From Actinopolyspora mzabensis (lineage in GTDB: Bacteria; Actinomycetota; Actinomycetes; Mycobacteriales; Pseudonocardiaceae), in the NCBI RefSeq assembly GCF_900101095.1, contig NZ_FNFM01000010.1, positions 186,001 to 250,000 on the forward strand: a stretch of DNA of 64,000 nucleotides. The letters run 5' to 3'. A model generated the notes under the pieces. It ran no database searches. It was given only the letters and a program-made list of their open reading frames with translations, and had not been told where the DNA came from. The position numbers were made by a program, and so were the translations under genes. Below, one piece after another: positions 8,750 through 17,377 of this stretch. Every line of letters begins with the position of its first letter. The stretch's first letter is position 1.

Positions 8750-9736
8750 GTGACCAGACGCTCGCGCTACCGGAGTATCCGATCGTTCGTGGTGCTCGGG
8801 CTGTTGTTCGGACTGCTCGCCGGCTGTGCGGTGTTTCCGACCGGGGATTCCACGCGTCGGGAAGAGCGGGGAGTCTCCAGCGCCGTGCTGGGTGACCTGT
8901 CCACGCTCGATCCGTGCGGGTTGCTGCGTACTCGGCGGCTCGAACGGTTCGGAAAAGTGACTCGAGCCGACACCGTCTCGCTGGACTACTGCCTGTTCCA
9001 CCTGCGTCCGGATTCCGGCGGACTGCTGCAACTGGCCGTTGGGCGGCTGCACGACGTGAACGCCGCCGAGCTGACCTCCGGCAACCCCGTGCGGCACGTC
9101 GGTGGCCTCCGGGTGGTCGACGAGCCTCCGGTTCCCGAGCACTGCGGCAGGCGGATCCTGTTCTCCGACGGGATCGCCATGAGCGTCGACGTCGACCTGC
9201 TGTCCGGCGAGCCGGAGGTGGGGCTGTGCACCGTGGCCGGTTCGGGAGCGGAGGCCGCCGCCGAGACCGTGCTGGCCGGTGGGGTCGAGCACCGGGATTA
9301 TCCACCGAACTCGCTGGCGAGGACTGATTCGTGCGGATTGCTGCCGACGGAGATCGTGCACCGGGTCGCTGGACTGCGGCGAGCGGAGCGGCAGACCAGT
9401 CCCGCCGGGCACCGGTGTCGTTGGGGCGGCGAGAGTATCCGGGTGCCCAGTGTGGAACTGACGCTCACCGCGGGAGAACCACCGCGCAGGCGGGACGCCA
9501 CGGCCGTCGTGGAGCGCACCGCGGGCAGACGTACCGTGGTCGACATCATCGGCGAGGACCCGAGAGTGGGGCTGTGTGCCGCCGAGACCGGTCACATCCC
9601 GTTCGGCGATCCCGCTGCCGGGGAGATCGAGGTCGCGATGCTGGTGGTCTTTCTGCCGGAGGCCGACGGGGTGCGGGCCTGCGAGTACGCCCGTGGGTTG
9701 GCCGAGCGGGTGTGGCCCGCACTCCCGAAACGGTGA
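8750..9736 (+). CDS. Lipoprotein with two DUF3558-like repeats, function unknown
   Basis: The protein has a basic N-terminus and a hydrophobic segment ending in the lipobox LLAGC (Cys26), so it should be a lipid-anchored exported protein. The remainder (about 300 residues) looks like an internal duplication: LDPCGLL near residue 53 and TDSCGLL near 192 begin similar units, each with a later Cys pair and a V-D-x(5)-G-E-x-P-x-V-G-L-C type ending. This layout recalls the DUF3558 lipoprotein family of actinobacteria, an inference from pattern only. The GTG at 8750 follows GGAGGA closely; an ATG at 8729 with GAGGTG is the alternative start. It follows dhaM but need not be functionally linked. Confidence 0.72.
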   Translation: MTRRSRYRSIRSFVVLGLLFGLLAGCAVFPTGDSTRREERGVSSAVLGDLSTLDPCGLLRTRRLERFGKVTRADTVSLDYCLFHLRPDSGGLLQLAVGRLHDVNAAELTSGNPVRHVGGLRVVDEPPVPEHCGRRILFSDGIAMSVDVDLLSGEPEVGLCTVAGSGAEAAAETVLAGGVEHRDYPPNSLARTDSCGLLPTEIVHRVAGLRRAERQTSPAGHRCRWGGESIRVPSVELTLTAGEPPRRRDATAVVERTAGRRTVVDIIGEDPRVGLCAAETGHIPFGDPAAGEIEVAMLVVFLPEADGVRACEYARGLAERVWPALPKR

Positions 9737-9772
9737 CCCGGCACGAAGTCGACACCGTGGTTGTCTCGGGCC

Positions 9773-9978
9773 CTCACTTGGCGGAACCTCTCGCACGGCT
9801 CTCGCTGCGGGTCCGGCGACATCGGGTAGGTACTACACAACGTTTCCGGCGTCCTCGCGAGAGTCGCACGGGAGAACCCGCGGTCGGTCCTGCTGCGAGG
9901 GTGGTGGGAGTTTCCACTGCGGTCGTGGTGCGACTCGGCACCGCACCGAGGGCCCGGCGATTTCGCGAGAAATTGACG
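9773..9978 (+). repeat. Dispersed intergenic repeat, copy 1 (orientation A)
   Basis: This non-coding element starts CTCACTTGGCGGAACCTCTC and ends in a near-palindromic CGATTTCGCGAGAAATTG (9958-9975). Shared internal blocks with the other copies are ACATCGGGTAG, TACACAACGT, CGTCCTCGCGAGAG, GGGAGAACCCGCGG and GGTGGGAG. It begins 37 bases after the lipoprotein stop codon. The other copies are at 18248-18352, 30510-30590 (degenerate), 41479-41689, 50496-50630 and 58699-58907. There is no transposase or tRNA in it. Confidence 0.8.
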
Positions 9979-10119
9979 CCGCACCGACGCAACGGCAAGG
10001 CGAGGCAGCTCGGCCCGGAGAGGCCCCAGATCGTGAACGGCGTTCGGGTCGGCCATGCCGTGGGCAACCCGGCCGGGGAGGTGCTTTCGGGGGCCGAAGC
10101 CGCCGGTTAACGTTGGGAT

Positions 10120-10428
10120 GTGCCTCGCCGCAACCGCCCCAAGAGTTCTCGTCGACCGGAGTCCACGGCGCGCCCGCTCGGGTCCGGTTTCGGTTTCGCG
10201 CGCACCGAGACGGGGCCGGACGGCGACTGGATCGTGCGAACCGTGCCGGCCGCCCAGGCGCAGAAGGACTACCGCTGTCCCGGCTGCGACCACGAGATAC
10301 GTCCCGGCGTGGGACATGTCGTCGCTTGGCCCGCCGACGAGTACGGCACCGTGCGGGATCGCCGCCACTGGCACACCGGATGCTGGAACTCTCGCAAACG
10401 CAGTGGACGCGGATTCGGCCTCCGGTAG
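10120..10428 (+). CDS. Small zinc-ribbon protein conserved in actinobacteria
   Basis: The 102-residue product has a very basic N-terminus and a putative zinc-binding core: CPGCD at about residues 53-57 and HWHTGCW near the end (H-x-H-x2-C). The central sequence EIRPGVGHVVAWP is typical of a conserved small actinobacterial family often labelled ATP/GTP-binding protein, though I see no Walker motif. The start is the GTG at 10120 (PRRNRPKSSRR follows), in keeping with the family N-terminus. The first copy of the dispersed repeat lies just upstream. Function unknown. Confidence 0.8.
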   Translation: MPRRNRPKSSRRPESTARPLGSGFGFARTETGPDGDWIVRTVPAAQAQKDYRCPGCDHEIRPGVGHVVAWPADEYGTVRDRRHWHTGCWNSRKRSGRGFGLR

Positions 10429-10596
10429 GCCCCAGGGCGCGGTGATTCCCCGCGGGCTCCCGTACCAGCCGGTGAGCAGTCCGGGCCCGCCCGAGCCCCG
10501 GAGCGGACGAACCGCCGCCCCGCCCCGGAGTGACCGGGGGAACTCCGGGGCTGACCCGCCGACGAGACCTCACCGTTTCGTGGCAGGATCGCGGCG

Positions 10597-11346
10597 ATGA
10601 GCACCGAAATCCGCGCCAACACCGTGCTCCCGGGCCGCCGTGAGCCGATCACGCTGCACACCGCGGACGGTCTGCGACTGGTGGGCGAGCTCGCCCTGCC
10701 ACAGCACCGTTCTCCCCGAGCCACCCTGGTGTGCCTGCACCCGCTGCCCACCCACGGTGGGATGATGGACTCGCACCTGCTGCGCAAGGCGGCCTGGCGG
10801 CTGCCCGCGCTGGCCGATCTCGCCGTGTTGCGTTTCAACACGCGCGGTACCGCGAGCGAGGCGGGGCGCAGCGAGGGCAACTTCGACAACGGTGAATCGG
10901 AACGCTTCGACGTCGCCGCGGCGCTGGAATACGCCGAGTTCCACGATCTGCCCGATGTCTGGTTGCTCGGTTGGTCCTTCGGCACCGATCTGACCCTGGT
11001 GCACGGTCTGGACCCGTCGGTCACGGGTGCCGTGCTCCTCTCCCCGCCGCTGCGCTGGAGTGAAGAGCGTCATCTGCGCGCCTGGGCCGAGTCCGGCAAA
11101 CCGGTGCACGCCCTGATCCCGGAATTCGACGACTACCTGCGTCCCGAGGAGGCACGTCGGAGGTTCGCCCCGCTGACCCAGGCCGAGGTCACCGGATTCC
11201 CCGACACCAAGCATCTGTGGGTCGGCAAGGCCGACCAGGCGCTCGACGCCGTCGTCAGTGCGGTCGCACCGGATGTTCCCACCCCGTTGCCCCGCCACTG
11301 GGACGGTGAGGTCGACACCCACCAGGTGACGATCGTGGACTCCTGA
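10597..11346 (+). CDS. Alpha/beta hydrolase
   Basis: The 249-residue protein has the alpha/beta hydrolase fold: an LHPLPTHGG oxyanion-side block (about residues 46-54), the nucleophile elbow GWSFG, and a late FPDTKHLWVG stretch with the likely catalytic histidine. FNTRGTASEAGRSEG follows the pattern of COG2945-type hydrolases. It is cytoplasmic, with no signal peptide. The ATG at 10597 is the obvious start. The substrate is unknown. Confidence 0.82.
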   Translation: MSTEIRANTVLPGRREPITLHTADGLRLVGELALPQHRSPRATLVCLHPLPTHGGMMDSHLLRKAAWRLPALADLAVLRFNTRGTASEAGRSEGNFDNGESERFDVAAALEYAEFHDLPDVWLLGWSFGTDLTLVHGLDPSVTGAVLLSPPLRWSEERHLRAWAESGKPVHALIPEFDDYLRPEEARRRFAPLTQAEVTGFPDTKHLWVGKADQALDAVVSAVAPDVPTPLPRHWDGEVDTHQVTIVDS

Positions 11347-11462
11347 GAGTCCGGGGCGGATTTCGCCCGGTGTCCCTCGGAACACCACCCTGTCTCGCCT
11401 GGCTCGGCAAGCACCTACGGAAAGATCACCACACCGCGCGCGTGGTGATCCGTTACGGCATC

Positions 11463-12281
11463 ATGGAGCTCGTGCACTACGTCGAGTCTGGAGTCGGGAC
11501 GCCGCTCGTGCTGCTGCACGCGTTCCCGGTGGACGCACGCATGTGGCAGGGGGTGCGTACGGAGCTCGAGGAGCACGTCCGAGTCCTCGCCCCCGATCAA
11601 CGGGGGATGGGGCAACCCTCGTCGTGGGAGGCCGCCACGACCGAACTCACCTCCGATGATCCGCAGCGGTCCGTTCCGGAGGAGCCCGACCTGGAAACGG
11701 TCGCCGAGGACGTGCTCGCGCTGCTCGACCGGCTGCGACTGCGGCGGGTGTACGTGGTGGGTTGTTCCATGGGCGGCTACGTGGCGATGGCGATGGCGCG
11801 CAAGGCGCCGGAGCGGCTCGAGGGGCTGATCCTCGCCGACACCAAGGCCGAGGCGGACTCCGCCGAACAGCGCGACAACCGGCTGCGGATCGCCGATCGG
11901 GCCGAGCGGGAGGGGACCATGGGCTGGTTGGCCGAGAACACCCTGCCGGGAATTCTGGGCGAGACCACCCGGCAGCGGCGCGGCAGCGTGGTCGAGCAGG
12001 CACGCGAGCTGGTCGAGCAACAACCTCCCGCAGCGGTCGCCTGGGCACAGCGTGCCATGGCTAACCGCCCGGACAGCTCCGAGACGCTGCGTGCCTACCA
12101 GGGGCCGGCCCTGGTGTTGACAGGCACCGAGGACACCCTCTCCCCACCGCGGTCCGCGCGTGACACGGCGGCGCTGCTGTCCCGCTCCGAGGTCGTCATC
12201 CTGCCCGAAGCCGGGCATCTCTCCCCGATGGAGACCCCCGAAGCGTTCGCCCACGCCGTGCGGGAGTGGTTGGGCGAATGA
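11463..12281 (+). CDS. Alpha/beta hydrolase, enol-lactonase-like
   Basis: A second alpha/beta hydrolase of 272 residues, unlike its neighbour in sequence. It has LLHAFPVDARMW near the N-terminus, APDQRGMG, the nucleophile elbow GCSMGGY, and a C-terminal histidine in AGHLSPMETPE. This arrangement matches the 3-oxoadipate enol-lactonase / haloperoxidase-like branch, but no aromatic-degradation genes are nearby, so the substrate is open. The ATG at 11463 is chosen because the upstream 31 codons lack family similarity; no strong ribosome binding site is seen, so the message may be leaderless. A bidirectional terminator follows. Confidence 0.82.
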   Translation: MELVHYVESGVGTPLVLLHAFPVDARMWQGVRTELEEHVRVLAPDQRGMGQPSSWEAATTELTSDDPQRSVPEEPDLETVAEDVLALLDRLRLRRVYVVGCSMGGYVAMAMARKAPERLEGLILADTKAEADSAEQRDNRLRIADRAEREGTMGWLAENTLPGILGETTRQRRGSVVEQARELVEQQPPAAVAWAQRAMANRPDSSETLRAYQGPALVLTGTEDTLSPPRSARDTAALLSRSEVVILPEAGHLSPMETPEAFAHAVREWLGE

Positions 12282-12321
12282 ACGGCGCGCCCCGCTCGCC
12301 GGAACGACCGGAGCGCACCGC

Positions 12322-12349
12322 ACCACCCCGGTGACGTAACCGGGGTGGT
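12322..12349. terminator. Bidirectional terminator hairpin
   Basis: ACCACCCCGGT, a six-base loop, then ACCGGGGTGGT: 11 perfect pairs. It lies exactly between two convergent genes, the alpha/beta hydrolase (stop at 12281) and the DivIVA-like gene (stop at 12353). Confidence 0.75.
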
Positions 12350-12352
12350 CGA

Positions 12353-14104
12353 TCAGTGCTGCTGGACGGGCTGATCCGAACCGTGCTCCGGCTCGGTCCC
12401 CGAATCGTCGTCCCCGGTGGGTGTCGAGCCGTGCTCGAGGTCGGGAAGTTGGATCCGCCTGGTCGGTGGGTCGTGGGCGTCCACGACCCCGTTCGCCTCC
12501 GGCTGCTGCGGGGGGAGCTTCGAACGATCGATCTTTTCGGTAACCGCCTCCAGCGATGCCTTCCCGTTCGGCGCCGTACCGGCGGAGCCCGCCTTCCCGT
12601 CGTTGGTGGAACCGGGGGTTTCCGCCCCGGCGTGCCCGTTGCCGGACGGATCGGCGAGCGTGGCGCCCGAACTCTCGATGTCGGCCAGCGCGAACCGTAT
12701 CGTCGCGGTGTTGCCGTTCTCCCCGCCCGAGGTCGCCGAGCCACTCTCGGTTTCGGCCGTTTCCGCGCCGTCCGCCTCGGAGGGGGTCTCCCCGCTGTCC
12801 CGTTCCGGCTCGTCCAGCGCGGCGATCGTTTCCAATCGGGCTTTCTCCCGGGCGGTGGCGGCGGATTCCCGCAGCCGCTGTTCCGCCTCGTCGTCCTTGG
12901 TGAGCCTGTCCAGCAGCGGAGTCGTCTGCCCGAGCAGTTCGGCCGCGTCCCGCAGTTTTCCGGCCACGCTGTCGCGCAACTCGGTCAGGGTGTCGACCTG
13001 TTCGTCAACCGTGCTCAACCGGCGTTCGCACTCCTGAGTGGTGGCCGTGATCCGCTCCTCGGCATCCGCACGTGCCCTGCCGCGCAGCCGCTCGCTCTCG
13101 AGGGTGGCCTCCTCCAGGAGGCGGGTGGCTTCCTCGGTGGCACGTTGCGTAGTCAGCCTTGCCTGCTCCTGTGCTTCGGTGACCAGGCGTTCGGCTTCGG
13201 CCTTGCTGTCGTGCTCACGCTTCTCGGCCGCCTCGACGCTCTCGCGTTCCCGTTTCTCGGCGGCTTCGACACTTTCACGTTCGCGTTGTTCGGCCGCTTG
13301 CTTGCTTTCCCGTTCGCGTTGCTCCGCGGCCTCGGTGCTCTCCCGAGTGAGCCGTTCGGCCTCCTCGGTGGCTTCCTGAACCCGGCGGTGAGCCTCCCCG
13401 CTCGCCTCCCGCAACCTGCGGTCGGCCTCCTCGGCGGCCTCACTGACACGGCGCTCGGCCTCGGCCTTGCTGTTGGCCTCCTGATCGGCGAGGGTTCGCA
13501 TCGACTCGCTGCGGCGAGCCGCCATAGCGATCTCGAAGTCCTCCTCGACCTGGGCGCGACGTGCTTCGGACTCCTCGTCGGCCCGCTTGCGGTTCTCCTC
13601 GGCCTCGGTCGTGATGCGCTCGGCCTCGGCCCTCGCGGTCTCCAGAACCGAGCGGTGCTCGGACTCCATTTCGGCGCGTCGTGAGTCGAGTTCGGAAATC
13701 AACTGCTCGTAGCGGTTGCGGAGATCGGTGGCCTCCCGCTCGGCGCGCTCCCGCCGCTCGGCAGCGTCACTCTCCGCTTTGGAACGGATCTCGCCCGCTT
13801 CCTCCTGGGCGAGCCGCAGCATTCGTTGTAGGCGCTCGCTGAGTCCTTCCATCGTGGTCGGCGGTTGCCCCAGCCGCTCGACCTGTCCACGTAGGCTCTC
13901 GATCTCGGAACGCGCCGATTCCAGTTGTTTGGACAGTTCCCCTGACTGCGATACCGCCGCGTCACGATCCGAGGTGAGCAGGCGCAGGTCCGCGTCGATA
14001 CGTTCCAGGTGCTCGTCGACCTGGGCTCTGTCGTAGCCACCCTTACGAACGATGTCGAAGCCCGATCCCAGCGGTAGCAGATCACGATCGTCGGCAAGAC
14101 CCAT
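12353..14104 (-). CDS. DivIVA-like long coiled-coil protein
   Basis: The 583-residue protein starts with a short DivIVA-type domain (SGFDIVRKGGYDRAQVDEHLERID, residues 14-37), then almost 400 residues of Glu/Ala/Arg-rich coiled coil, and an acidic disordered tail. Within the coiled coil, an 11-residue unit of the type ES-x2-AAE-[QK]-RER is repeated about five times (roughly residues 245-300). DivIVA proteins in actinobacteria mark cell poles and organise apical growth; this is a divergent, larger relative, not the essential Wag31/DivIVA itself. The ATG at 14104 is chosen because it opens directly on the conserved domain. Two more members of the same type lie at 60748-61908 and 62697-63773. 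The localisation role is inferred. Confidence 0.75.
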   Translation of the reverse strand: MGLADDRDLLPLGSGFDIVRKGGYDRAQVDEHLERIDADLRLLTSDRDAAVSQSGELSKQLESARSEIESLRGQVERLGQPPTTMEGLSERLQRMLRLAQEEAGEIRSKAESDAAERRERAEREATDLRNRYEQLISELDSRRAEMESEHRSVLETARAEAERITTEAEENRKRADEESEARRAQVEEDFEIAMAARRSESMRTLADQEANSKAEAERRVSEAAEEADRRLREASGEAHRRVQEATEEAERLTRESTEAAEQRERESKQAAEQRERESVEAAEKRERESVEAAEKREHDSKAEAERLVTEAQEQARLTTQRATEEATRLLEEATLESERLRGRARADAEERITATTQECERRLSTVDEQVDTLTELRDSVAGKLRDAAELLGQTTPLLDRLTKDDEAEQRLRESAATAREKARLETIAALDEPERDSGETPSEADGAETAETESGSATSGGENGNTATIRFALADIESSGATLADPSGNGHAGAETPGSTNDGKAGSAGTAPNGKASLEAVTEKIDRSKLPPQQPEANGVVDAHDPPTRRIQLPDLEHGSTPTGDDDSGTEPEHGSDQPVQQH

Positions 14105-14271
14105 GGCACTAACGCTACCTCCGAACCGTTGTCGATGTTGTCCGGTGCGCGCTCCGAGTCCGGAACAGGCCGGGAATCCGCCCTTCGATGCGAGCTGTAT
14201 CACAGTTTGACCGGCCGGCCAGCCAAGGAGGAGAATGTGTTTCCAGCGGTCACAAGGGAGAGGTGATCGAG

Positions 14272-14658
14272 ATGGCTCGTGGTTCGGCTGGTTCGCAGAC
14301 ACGGCCTTGGACCCGGTGGCAGGACTGGGGAGCCGTGATACTGGGTGTTTATCTGATTCTGGCTACGCTGTGGACCCTCACCGGTCCGGCGGCGCTGACG
14401 TCGATGATCGTGCTCGGCGTGCTGCTCGGTCTCTCCGGAGTGTGGTCACTCGCGATGCCGGGATCCATAACGAGCGAGTACGCGCACGTGCTGCTCGGAA
14501 TCCTGCTGGTGATCTCGCCCTGGGCACTCGGGTTCGCCGCTTTCGGCGGCGCGGCCTGGACATCCTGGGTAGTGGGAGTGCTGGCCGTGGTCGTGGGAGT
14601 CGCGGCGCTGCCGGAGGCCAACTCGGCCCACCGCTCGGGAATGGCGGGCCAGCACTGA
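14272..14658 (+). CDS. SPW repeat membrane protein
   Basis: The 128-residue protein has four hydrophobic segments arranged as two similar halves (helix pairs around residues 14-55 and 66-115), with tryptophans at helix starts (WTRWQDWGAVILGVYL; SWVVGVLAVVVGV). This is the SPW-repeat layout. The ATG at 14272 follows GGGAGAGG; upstream GTG codons are possible but lack better signals. Function unknown. A strong hairpin follows the stop codon. Confidence 0.75.
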   Translation: MARGSAGSQTRPWTRWQDWGAVILGVYLILATLWTLTGPAALTSMIVLGVLLGLSGVWSLAMPGSITSEYAHVLLGILLVISPWALGFAAFGGAAWTSWVVGVLAVVVGVAALPEANSAHRSGMAGQH

Positions 14659-14671
14659 ACGACCGCTCGCC

Positions 14672-14706
14672 GGTGGGCGCGGCCCTCGACCCCGGCCGCG
14701 CCCACC
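14672..14706 (+). terminator. Terminator hairpin after the SPW gene
   Basis: GGTGGGCGCGGCC, a nine-base loop, then GGCCGCGCCCACC: 13 perfect pairs, beginning 14 bases after the stop codon. There is no T-tract. Confidence 0.7.
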
Positions 14707-14760
14707 GCCCCACCGGACCCGGCGGGGCGCTCGGCAGCGACCAGTGGGAAGAGCACGGAG

Positions 14761-15381
14761 ATGACCGCCGGTAGTCGCCCTCCGGCGCGTGCGACGAACG
14801 CCGGTGCCGGTTCGACCGGAGCCCGGGAACGCATACTCGACGCCGCCGTCCGGCTTTTCGCGGAATCCGGCTTCGACGCGACACCGACATCCAGGATCGC
14901 CGAGCACGCCGGGGTGCCCAAGGGACTGATCCACTACTACTTCCGGCGTAAGGAGGACCTCCTGGTGGCCCTCGTCGAGCGGCTGCCGGAGCAGAGCGTC
15001 CCCTGCGAGGAGGTGGTGGTGCGGGACGACCTGGCCGCCAGCCTGCGCGGGCTGGTGGCCGAACTGGACCGACGACTGCAGCTCTCGCCGGTGCTCACCC
15101 ACCTGCTCTGGCGGGAGGCCGAGACGCACGAAGTGATACGCGGTGCGCTGCGCCGCCGCTTCCAGCTGGTCGTCGACCAGATCCGACGCGTGATCGAAGC
15201 GGTACTGCCGTACGACCGGTCCGGTGACATCGACACGGCGGCCCTGCTGTTGGCCAGGGTCGTCGACCACGGCCACTCCACCGCGCGGCCTCCCGAAGCG
15301 CGCTCGCCGCTGGACGGCGAGATCGGGCTGATAGCCCGTGCGCTCGATCCGAGACCCCGGCGGCACCCCAGGCCCGGGTGA
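14761..15381 (+). CDS. TetR family transcriptional regulator
   Basis: The 206-residue protein has an N-terminal TetR DNA-binding domain: ARERILDAAVRLFAESGFDATPTSRIAEHAGVP-type helix-turn-helix (residues 22-54), followed by KGLIHYYFRRKEDLL, the conserved recognition region. The C-terminal ligand-binding domain is divergent. The ATG at 14761 has a GGAG nearby. It stands alone after the SPW terminator and is convergent with the methylmalonyl-CoA epimerase gene; its target is not evident. Confidence 0.88.
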   Translation: MTAGSRPPARATNAGAGSTGARERILDAAVRLFAESGFDATPTSRIAEHAGVPKGLIHYYFRRKEDLLVALVERLPEQSVPCEEVVVRDDLAASLRGLVAELDRRLQLSPVLTHLLWREAETHEVIRGALRRRFQLVVDQIRRVIEAVLPYDRSGDIDTAALLLARVVDHGHSTARPPEARSPLDGEIGLIARALDPRPRRHPRPG

Positions 15382-15445
15382 GCCCGCGGAGCGCTGCCCG
15401 GTGCCGTCGATCGGGGGTGAGTCGAGCTCACTCCGGCCGGGGCGC

Positions 15446-15883
15446 TCAGGCGGGTTCGACCAGCTCCACCAGCACACCACCCGCGTCCTTGGGGTGAACG
15501 AAGTTCACCCGGCTGTTCGCGGTGCCTCGCCGTGCTGTCTCGAACAGCAGCCGTACGTCCCTGTTCCGCAACCTCGTGCACGCGGCGTCGACGTCGGTTA
15601 CGCGGAAGGCGAGCTGCTGCAGGCCGGGACCGTTCTTGTCCAGGAACTTCGCGATCGTGGAACTCTCGTCGGCCGGAGCCAGCAGCTGTAACCTCGTGTC
15701 CGACTCGGCGGAGTCGGGGGCGGCCAGCATCGCCTCGTGCACCCCTTGCTCCTGGTTGGTCTCGCGATGAGTGGCCACCAGACCGAAGGTGTTCCGGTAG
15801 AAGTCGATCGCCCTGTCGAGATCGGCCACCGCGACCCCCACGTGGTCGACCGCGGTCACCAGCTCACCGAGTTCCTCCCGCAT
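15446..15883 (-). CDS. mce: Methylmalonyl-CoA epimerase
   Basis: The 145-residue protein is a glyoxalase/VOC-fold epimerase that interconverts (R)- and (S)-methylmalonyl-CoA in propionate metabolism. The metal-site histidine is His14 in VDHVGVAV, the glutamate is in the C-terminal VLVELVEP, and the block RRGTANSRVNFVHPKDAGG is characteristic. The second metal-binding histidine of the Propionibacterium enzyme appears as GLQQLAF here, a Gln version I associate with actinobacterial members. The ATG at 15883 follows AAGGTG. It is divergent from the thiolase gene, as in mycobacteria (Rv1322A next to fadA4). Confidence 0.9.
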   Translation of the reverse strand: MREELGELVTAVDHVGVAVADLDRAIDFYRNTFGLVATHRETNQEQGVHEAMLAAPDSAESDTRLQLLAPADESSTIAKFLDKNGPGLQQLAFRVTDVDAACTRLRNRDVRLLFETARRGTANSRVNFVHPKDAGGVLVELVEPA

Positions 15884-16101
15884 GGCGGCACCTTAACCCC
15901 CCGACACGGCACGGTGGAAACGCGCCGGCGGTGTGCTTCGTCTCACAGCCGGTCGTGCGGTTCCGTGCAGGTATGGTTCCGCCGGTCGGCACGGTTCATC
16001 ATGGTGCCCGGACGGGGTAACCGTGGTCGACCGCCCGACCGGTGTCGACTCGTCGGACCGTTCGTTGCTCAAGACTTCCCAACACCGCATCGGAGGCAGC
16101 C

Positions 16102-17289
16102 GTGGAAAGTTCCGTGATCGTAGCCGGGGCCCGTACCCCCATGGGCAGGCTGTTGGGCTCGCTGAAGGACTTCTCCGGCGCCCAGCTCGGCGGGATCGCC
16201 ATAGCCGAGGCGCTGCGCCGTTCCGGAGTCGCTCCGGAGCAGGTCGAGTACACGATCATGGGGCAGGTGCTCACGGCCGGTGCCGGACAGATCCCTGCCA
16301 GGCAGGCGGCCGTGGCGGCGGGCATCGGCATGGACGTTCCCGCGTTGACCGTCAACAAGGTCTGCCTCTCCGGGCTGGACGCGATCGCGTTGGCCGACCA
16401 GCAGATCCGTGCCGGTGAGTTCGACGTCGTCGTGGCAGGTGGCCAGGAATCCATGACGCAGGCGCCGCATCTGCTGGGCGATTCGCGGGAGGGTTACAAG
16501 TACGGCGATGTGCGGATGCTCGACCACATGGCCCACGACGGGCTGTTCTGCTCGTTCGACCAGGTCGCGATGGGGGCCTCCACGGAGAAGCACAACGATC
16601 GTTACGGGTTGACCCGTGCCCGGCAGGACGAGTTCGCCGCACGGTCGCACCAACGGGCTGCCGCGGCCGCCGAACGCGGTGTATTCGCCGAGGAGATCGC
16701 GCCGGTGACAGTGCCGCGTCGCAAGGGCGACCCGGTGATCGTCGACAGTGACGAGGGCATCCGCGGTGACACCACGGCCGAAGGTCTCGGCAAACTGCGC
16801 CCGGCCTTCGATCCGGACGGCACCATCACGGCGGGGACGGCTTCGCAGATCTCGGACGGGGCCGCGGCCGTGGTGGTGATGCGCAAGTCCAAGGCCGAGG
16901 AGCTGGGACTCGACTGGCTCGTCGAGATCGGCAGGCACGGCGTGGTCTCGGGGCCGGACGCCAGCCTGCACGAGCAGCCCTCCAACGCGATCGCCCGAGC
17001 CTGCCGCCGTGCGGGAGCGGCACCGACCGACCTCGACCTGGTCGAGATCAACGAGGCGTTCGCCGCCGTGGGGATCGTTTCCACCGAGGCCCTGGGGATC
17101 GACGAGGAAAAGGTCAATGTCAACGGGGGAGCGATCGCGCTCGGGCATCCCATCGGCATGTCGGGCGCGCGGCTCGCGTTGCACCTGGCCCTCGAACTCG
17201 GTCGGCGCGGGGGAGGCGACGGTGTTGCCGCGCTGTGCGGCGGTGGCGGACAGGGTGACGCCCTGCTGCTGCACGCGCCGCGTAGCTGA
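16102..17289 (+). CDS. Acetyl-CoA C-acetyltransferase (thiolase), FadA4-like
   Basis: The 395-residue protein is a biosynthetic-type thiolase that condenses or cleaves acetoacetyl-CoA. The active site is complete: nucleophile Cys88 (NKVCLSG), His349 (GHPIGMSG) and Cys379 ([10 protein letters not shown]). N-terminal [17 protein letters not shown] is typical. The GTG at 16102 follows GGAGGCAGCC with good spacing. Its position beside methylmalonyl-CoA epimerase and nucS parallels fadA4 (Rv1323) of M. tuberculosis; orthology is inferred from that order. Confidence 0.93.
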   Translation: MESSVIVAGARTPMGRLLGSLKDFSGAQLGGIAIAEALRRSGVAPEQVEYTIMGQVLTAGAGQIPARQAAVAAGIGMDVPALTVNKVCLSGLDAIALADQQIRAGEFDVVVAGGQESMTQAPHLLGDSREGYKYGDVRMLDHMAHDGLFCSFDQVAMGASTEKHNDRYGLTRARQDEFAARSHQRAAAAAERGVFAEEIAPVTVPRRKGDPVIVDSDEGIRGDTTAEGLGKLRPAFDPDGTITAGTASQISDGAAAVVVMRKSKAEELGLDWLVEIGRHGVVSGPDASLHEQPSNAIARACRRAGAAPTDLDLVEINEAFAAVGIVSTEALGIDEEKVNVNGGAIALGHPIGMSGARLALHLALELGRRGGGDGVAALCGGGGQGDALLLHAPRS

Positions 17290-17377
17290 CCGGACGTGTT
17301 CGGGTTCACGCCATCGTCGCCGCTTCCGGTGGCGGTCCGTGCCGCCCGAACACCGTGGGTGAAGATATTCTGGCGTC

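Noticed and set aside
13038-13379. Ser/Arg-repetitive plus-strand frame with RFSAASTLSRS reiterations
   Set aside because: It is the reverse strand of the tandem 11-residue repeat in the DivIVA-like gene, not a separate repetitive protein.
12999-13450. Possible CRISPR-like direct repeats in the coiled-coil region
   Set aside because: The repeat is coding, has no spacers of even length, and there are no cas genes. No CRISPR array is visible anywhere in the window.
14235-14774. Plus-strand frame starting at an ATG behind AAGGAGGAG before the SPW gene
   Set aside because: The ribosome binding site is good, but the frame reads through the SPW gene out of frame with Arg/Gly-rich composition. The SPW reading has four clean membrane helices.
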